The notes under the pieces: model-generated
The model's input: the letters and a program-made list of their open reading frames with translations, nothing else
Told to the model about the DNA's origin: nothing
The model's database searches: none
Made by a program: the position numbers and the translations under genes
In this document: positions 25,394-27,959 of the stretch, one piece after another
Layout: the number at the start of each line of letters is the position of its first letter
How positions within the stretch are numbered: position 1 is the first letter of the stretch
DNA from: Bacteroidota bacterium
GTDB lineage: Bacteria > Bacteroidota > Bacteroidia > Bacteroidales > UBA1402
Assembly (NCBI GenBank): GCA_030706285.1
Contig: JAUZOU010000008.1
Span: forward strand, 1-27,959
DNA: 27,959 nt
Reading direction: 5' to 3'

Positions 25394-25948
25394 ATGGAGC
25401 ATATGGATGAAAAGGATCTTGTCAAGCGTATTCTCGACGGAGAGACTCAGTCATTCTCTTTGCTTCTGGAGCGGTATCAACGTCCGGTTCATTCATTGAT
25501 CAGGCAGATTATCCCTTGTCACGAAGAAGCGGAAGAATTGACTCAGGATGTGTTTGTCAAGGTGTTCACCAGTTTGGATAAGTTTAGGGGAGATTGCAGC
25601 TTTTCGACCTGGCTCTGGCGAATTGCTTATAACACGGCCATTACTGCCACCAGAAAGAAAAAGATCGTGTTTCCGGATGTCGATGACGTCCGGTTAACCA
25701 ATTTGCCGGATGAGTCCGTTGACGAGCTGTTGGAAAAGATGGACAATGAGGAACAGCTAAAGTGCCTTGAAAAGGCTGTCGATCAGTTGAATGTCGAAGA
25801 GAAAACGTTGATATCGTTATATTATACCGAAGATAAAGCGGTTACAGAAATTGCTGCCATTCTTCAACTGAGTCCTGATAATGTCAAAGTGAAATTGTTC
25901 CGGACACGAAAAAAACTGGTAATATTGATGCAACATGGAAAAAGATAG
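25394..25948 (+). CDS. ECF-type RNA polymerase sigma-70 factor
   Basis: 184 aa, the usual length for an ECF sigma factor. Region 2 includes ELTQDVFVKVFTSLDKFRG and FSTWLWRIAYNTA (about 48-80), which bind core polymerase and the -10 element. Region 4 spans about 130-175 with the helix-turn-helix AVTEIAAILQLSPDNVKVKL. There is no region 1 or 3. The stop codon lies inside the next gene, a 14-base overlap, which implies translational coupling to the membrane partner that could act as its anti-sigma factor. The signal it responds to is not evident. ATG at 25403 is an alternative start. Confidence 0.93.
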   Translation: MEHMDEKDLVKRILDGETQSFSLLLERYQRPVHSLIRQIIPCHEEAEELTQDVFVKVFTSLDKFRGDCSFSTWLWRIAYNTAITATRKKKIVFPDVDDVRLTNLPDESVDELLEKMDNEEQLKCLEKAVDQLNVEEKTLISLYYTEDKAVTEIAAILQLSPDNVKVKLFRTRKKLVILMQHGKR

Positions 25949-26309
25949 CGCACTTAGAAACGTGCTGAAACGAAAATCAGGTGATCTGCCTTACGGCTTT
26001 GACCAAAAGCTGATGGAACAGATTCTGCTTGAGGCTGAAAAGAAAAGCCGGAGAAACGAGCTTCGCAATCTGGTGCTGGTTGCTGCTGTATCGGTCAGCA
26101 TGATTGCCGGAGCCCTGTTGGCGTTGTATCACTATTTCTTGTTCAATTTCCTGAAGCTTTTCTCAGGCATTCCGGAGCGCCTGTTCAGCCTGGGGCAGCT
26201 ATCGGATACAGGTATGGCCTTTGCTTTTTATGGTTATATAGCTCTTGCTATGATGGTACTGCTAGCCCTTGATCACTTATTCAGGCGTCGTCTGAAAAAG
26301 CCTCTTTAA
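25935..26309 (+). CDS. Two-helix membrane protein overlapping the sigma factor gene, putative anti-sigma factor
   Basis: 124 aa. A charged cytoplasmic N-terminus of about 45 residues (VLKRKSGDLPYGFDQKLMEQI) is followed by two transmembrane helices near 46-68 and 93-113 and a basic C-terminus (RRRLKKPL). The gene overlaps the ECF sigma gene by 14 bases. The soluble head plus membrane anchor and the coupling fit an anti-sigma factor, but there is no recognisable zinc anti-sigma HxxxCxxC motif or FecR domain, so the role rests on context. It ends 22 bases from the convergent GHL10 gene. Confidence 0.7.
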   Translation: MEKDSALRNVLKRKSGDLPYGFDQKLMEQILLEAEKKSRRNELRNLVLVAAVSVSMIAGALLALYHYFLFNFLKLFSGIPERLFSLGQLSDTGMAFAFYGYIALAMMVLLALDHLFRRRLKKPL

Positions 26310-26331
26310 GCCTGTCTCTGAAAATGCACCT

Positions 26332-27813
26332 TCATCTCAGAAAAATGGACTGTCCCTTGCTTTCGTTGTGAAACCGGTCAACGGCTGTCACTACAAATAG
26401 TTTGTTGACCGTATCGGCAGGAAGGGCGAATTTTCTGTTACTTCCAATGTAGACGATGTGGCTGGGATCATCCAGATTGATATTGGTCGCATTTTTAAAG
26501 CTGTAAACCACATAATAGGCGGCTCTATCCTTGTCACTCGACGCTTCCGGCGCTGTCCAGGCCAACGCTTTTTTTCCATTGACCGTCGTGATGGCCAGAT
26601 TTCTGACATTTTTAGGCGGAATATGATCGTAGGCATTGTCAGCCGGATGAAGTGCCGGATACCGGAAATAGTTCTGCTTAAGACTGTCTGCAATACCTCC
26701 GGCGTTGTTTTTAATTTCGTAGCCAGGCCAGAAACAATGGCCACTGACTTGCGGGATGCCGGCTGCCATATCCATTTTCTGGCGGAGTTGTCCTTTTTTC
26801 AGGCTATCGGGTCTGATGGTCCTGATCACATCCTCTCCGATGTAGAGTGGGATGTTCCCGGAATTGGCCGCCCACCAGTAAATCAATGTCTTGTAATCGG
26901 CCGTTCGGTGTCCGATTTCCCAGTACAGCTGAGGTACCAGGTAATCGACCCAGCCTTCCTGAACCCAGTGGAGAATGTCGGCGTATAGTCCGTCATAATT
27001 GGTAAATCCGTTGGTATGACTCCCGTTGTGACCATTCCGGTAAATACCGAACGGGCTGATGCCAAGCTCAACCCATGGCTTGGTTTTGTGTATGGCTTCG
27101 TGCAACTCCTTTATGAGCAAATTGACATTTTCCCGTCTCCAATCAGCCCGTTGACCATCCTTGAAGCCCATTTCCGGACCGTATTTCTGAAACGATGAAT
27201 CATCATTGAATGCCAGTCCGTCCATCGGATAGGGATAGAAATAGTCATCCATATGGATCGCGTCGATGTCATATCGTTTCACGATGTCCTTGACTACCAT
27301 GACAATGTGCTTTCTGGAAGCCGGATTTCCCGGATCGAACCAGAGGTAGTTGCCGTATTGGATAAACAGGGAAGGATCTTTAAAATACAAGTGATTGGCC
27401 GCCAGTGGTTTGTTTGGAGAGGTCCGCACACGATAGGGATTGATCCAGGCATGTAACTCCATGTTTCGTTTGTGGCATTCGGTAACCAGAAACTCCAGTG
27501 GATCCCAGCCCGGATCTTTGCCTTGTACCCCGGTGATATACCGGCTCCATGGTTCATAAGGCGATTTATACCAGGCGTCGGCTTCAGGCCTGATCTGGAA
27601 AACGACCGTGTTGATGCCGGAACGTCTCAGACTGTCAAGCAAACTTTTAAAATACGCTTTCATGGATGCTTCACTCATTTTGGCGTATTGATCCTGACCG
27701 ACAGTATGTATCCAGGCACCCCTGAATTCGCGTTTTGGTGAGTTTTGGGCAAAGGGTTGCAGACTGAACAGACAGACAAGAAATAAGGAAACTACTATTT
27801 TTTTTAGGCTCAT
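26332..27813 (-). CDS. GHL10 (DUF187, YngK-like) exported glycosidase-like protein with C-terminal FN3-like domain
   Basis: 493 aa from the ATG ending at 27813 (MSLKKIVVSLFLVCLFSLQPFAQ), which gives a clean signal peptide; a TTG three codons upstream was not used. Residues about 30-350 match the glycosyl hydrolase-like 10 family (PF02638): REFRGAWIHTV at the start, GINTVVFQIRPEADAWY, ELHAWINPYRV, DAIHMDDYFYPYP, and YLVPQLYWE. Conserved acidic residues in MDDYF and the QLYWE segment are candidate catalytic positions. The C-terminal 90 residues (PPKNVRNLAI onward) look like a fibronectin-III domain. Family members are mostly uncharacterised; a role in cell-envelope or glycan hydrolysis is inferred. 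It is divergent from uvrA and unrelated by context to the sigma operon. Confidence 0.85.
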   Translation of the reverse strand: MSLKKIVVSLFLVCLFSLQPFAQNSPKREFRGAWIHTVGQDQYAKMSEASMKAYFKSLLDSLRRSGINTVVFQIRPEADAWYKSPYEPWSRYITGVQGKDPGWDPLEFLVTECHKRNMELHAWINPYRVRTSPNKPLAANHLYFKDPSLFIQYGNYLWFDPGNPASRKHIVMVVKDIVKRYDIDAIHMDDYFYPYPMDGLAFNDDSSFQKYGPEMGFKDGQRADWRRENVNLLIKELHEAIHKTKPWVELGISPFGIYRNGHNGSHTNGFTNYDGLYADILHWVQEGWVDYLVPQLYWEIGHRTADYKTLIYWWAANSGNIPLYIGEDVIRTIRPDSLKKGQLRQKMDMAAGIPQVSGHCFWPGYEIKNNAGGIADSLKQNYFRYPALHPADNAYDHIPPKNVRNLAITTVNGKKALAWTAPEASSDKDRAAYYVVYSFKNATNINLDDPSHIVYIGSNRKFALPADTVNKLFVVTAVDRFHNESKGQSIFLR

Positions 27814-27844
27814 GATAAACAAAAAGACGATACGAGATTACCTG

Positions 27845-27852
27845 CAAAGATA
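27845..27852 (-). promoter_or_regulatory. Promoter -7 element for the GHL10 gene
   Basis: On the minus strand this reads TATCTTTG, a full match to TAnnTTTG, 31 bases before the start codon. A TTTG occurs on the same strand at 27869-27872 but with a 16-base spacer, shorter than the usual 19-21, so the -33 element is uncertain. Confidence 0.5.
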
Positions 27853-27877
27853 GTTTTTTCATCTCATACAAAAAGCG

Positions 27878-27885
27878 TACTTTTG
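27878..27885 (+). promoter_or_regulatory. Promoter -7 element for uvrA
   Basis: TACTTTTG followed by C matches the Bacteroidetes -7 consensus and stands 24 bases before the uvrA ATG. It is back to back with the GHL10 -7 element, 25 bases away, so the two promoters overlap. No SOS-type operator is recognisable. Confidence 0.45.
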
Positions 27886-27909
27886 CCAATTAATCCAAGG
27901 TCATATTCA

Positions 27910-27959
27910 ATGAATTCAACTATAGACATTCAGGGTGCCAGGGTCAACAATCTTAAGAA
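27910..27959 (+). CDS. uvrA: UvrA excinuclease ABC subunit A, N-terminal fragment (3' end outside window)
   Basis: Only 16 full codons are visible, starting at ATG 27910: the peptide IDIQGARVNNLK matches the highly conserved UvrA opening (I-x-x-x-G-A-R-x-H-N-L-K), with Asn in place of the common His. UvrA is the damage-recognising ATPase of nucleotide excision repair. The fragment is too short to exclude a UvrA paralogue. Confidence 0.75.
   Translation, partial: MNSTIDIQGARVNNLK

Overview
The window reads as a chromosomal segment from an anaerobic, saccharolytic member of the Bacteroidales. Evidence: a SusD-type glycan-binding lipoprotein, a hybrid two-component system (HTCS) sensor-regulator, lipoprotein glycosidases, a BACON-domain GH5 enzyme, Bacteroidetes-type promoters (TTG-N20-TAnnTTTG) and pyruvate formate-lyase. 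A type IX secretion (T9SS) C-terminal sorting domain on one glycosidase argues for a T9SS-carrying family rather than a typical gut Bacteroides. I cannot name the species.

Layout. (1) 1-10994: the end of a polysaccharide utilisation locus (PUL). It holds the C-terminal part of a SusD-like protein, a 1212-aa exported enzyme with LamG, two Ig-like and two GH43 domains plus a T9SS tail, a convergent BNR_4/PA14 protein that resembles polysaccharide lyases, and a complete HTCS regulator. (2) 11060-15127: housekeeping and fermentation genes: a cytosolic 5'-nucleotidase, pyruvate formate-lyase and its activating enzyme. (3) 15213-24532: a minus-strand run GH31, GH5, membrane metallophosphoesterase and sirtuin, with a divergent GH3 beta-glucosidase on the plus strand. 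(4) 24650-27813: a DUF6249-like membrane protein divergent from an ECF sigma factor and its overlapping two-TM partner, then a GHL10 (DUF187) exported glycosidase-like protein. (5) 27910 to the end: the first codons of uvrA.

How the genes may work together (inference). An endo-acting GH5 with BACON domains, a GH31 with an inserted PA14 domain, a GH3 beta-glucosidase, GH43 arabinofuranosidase-type domains, SusD and an HTCS together match the enzyme classes of known Bacteroidetes xyloglucan utilisation loci. Here the set is split by about 6 kb of unrelated housekeeping genes. The shared region between GH31 and GH3 carries repeated GGACGG/CGTCCG elements that could be an operator. No tRNA, rRNA, CRISPR array, transposase or phage gene was seen.
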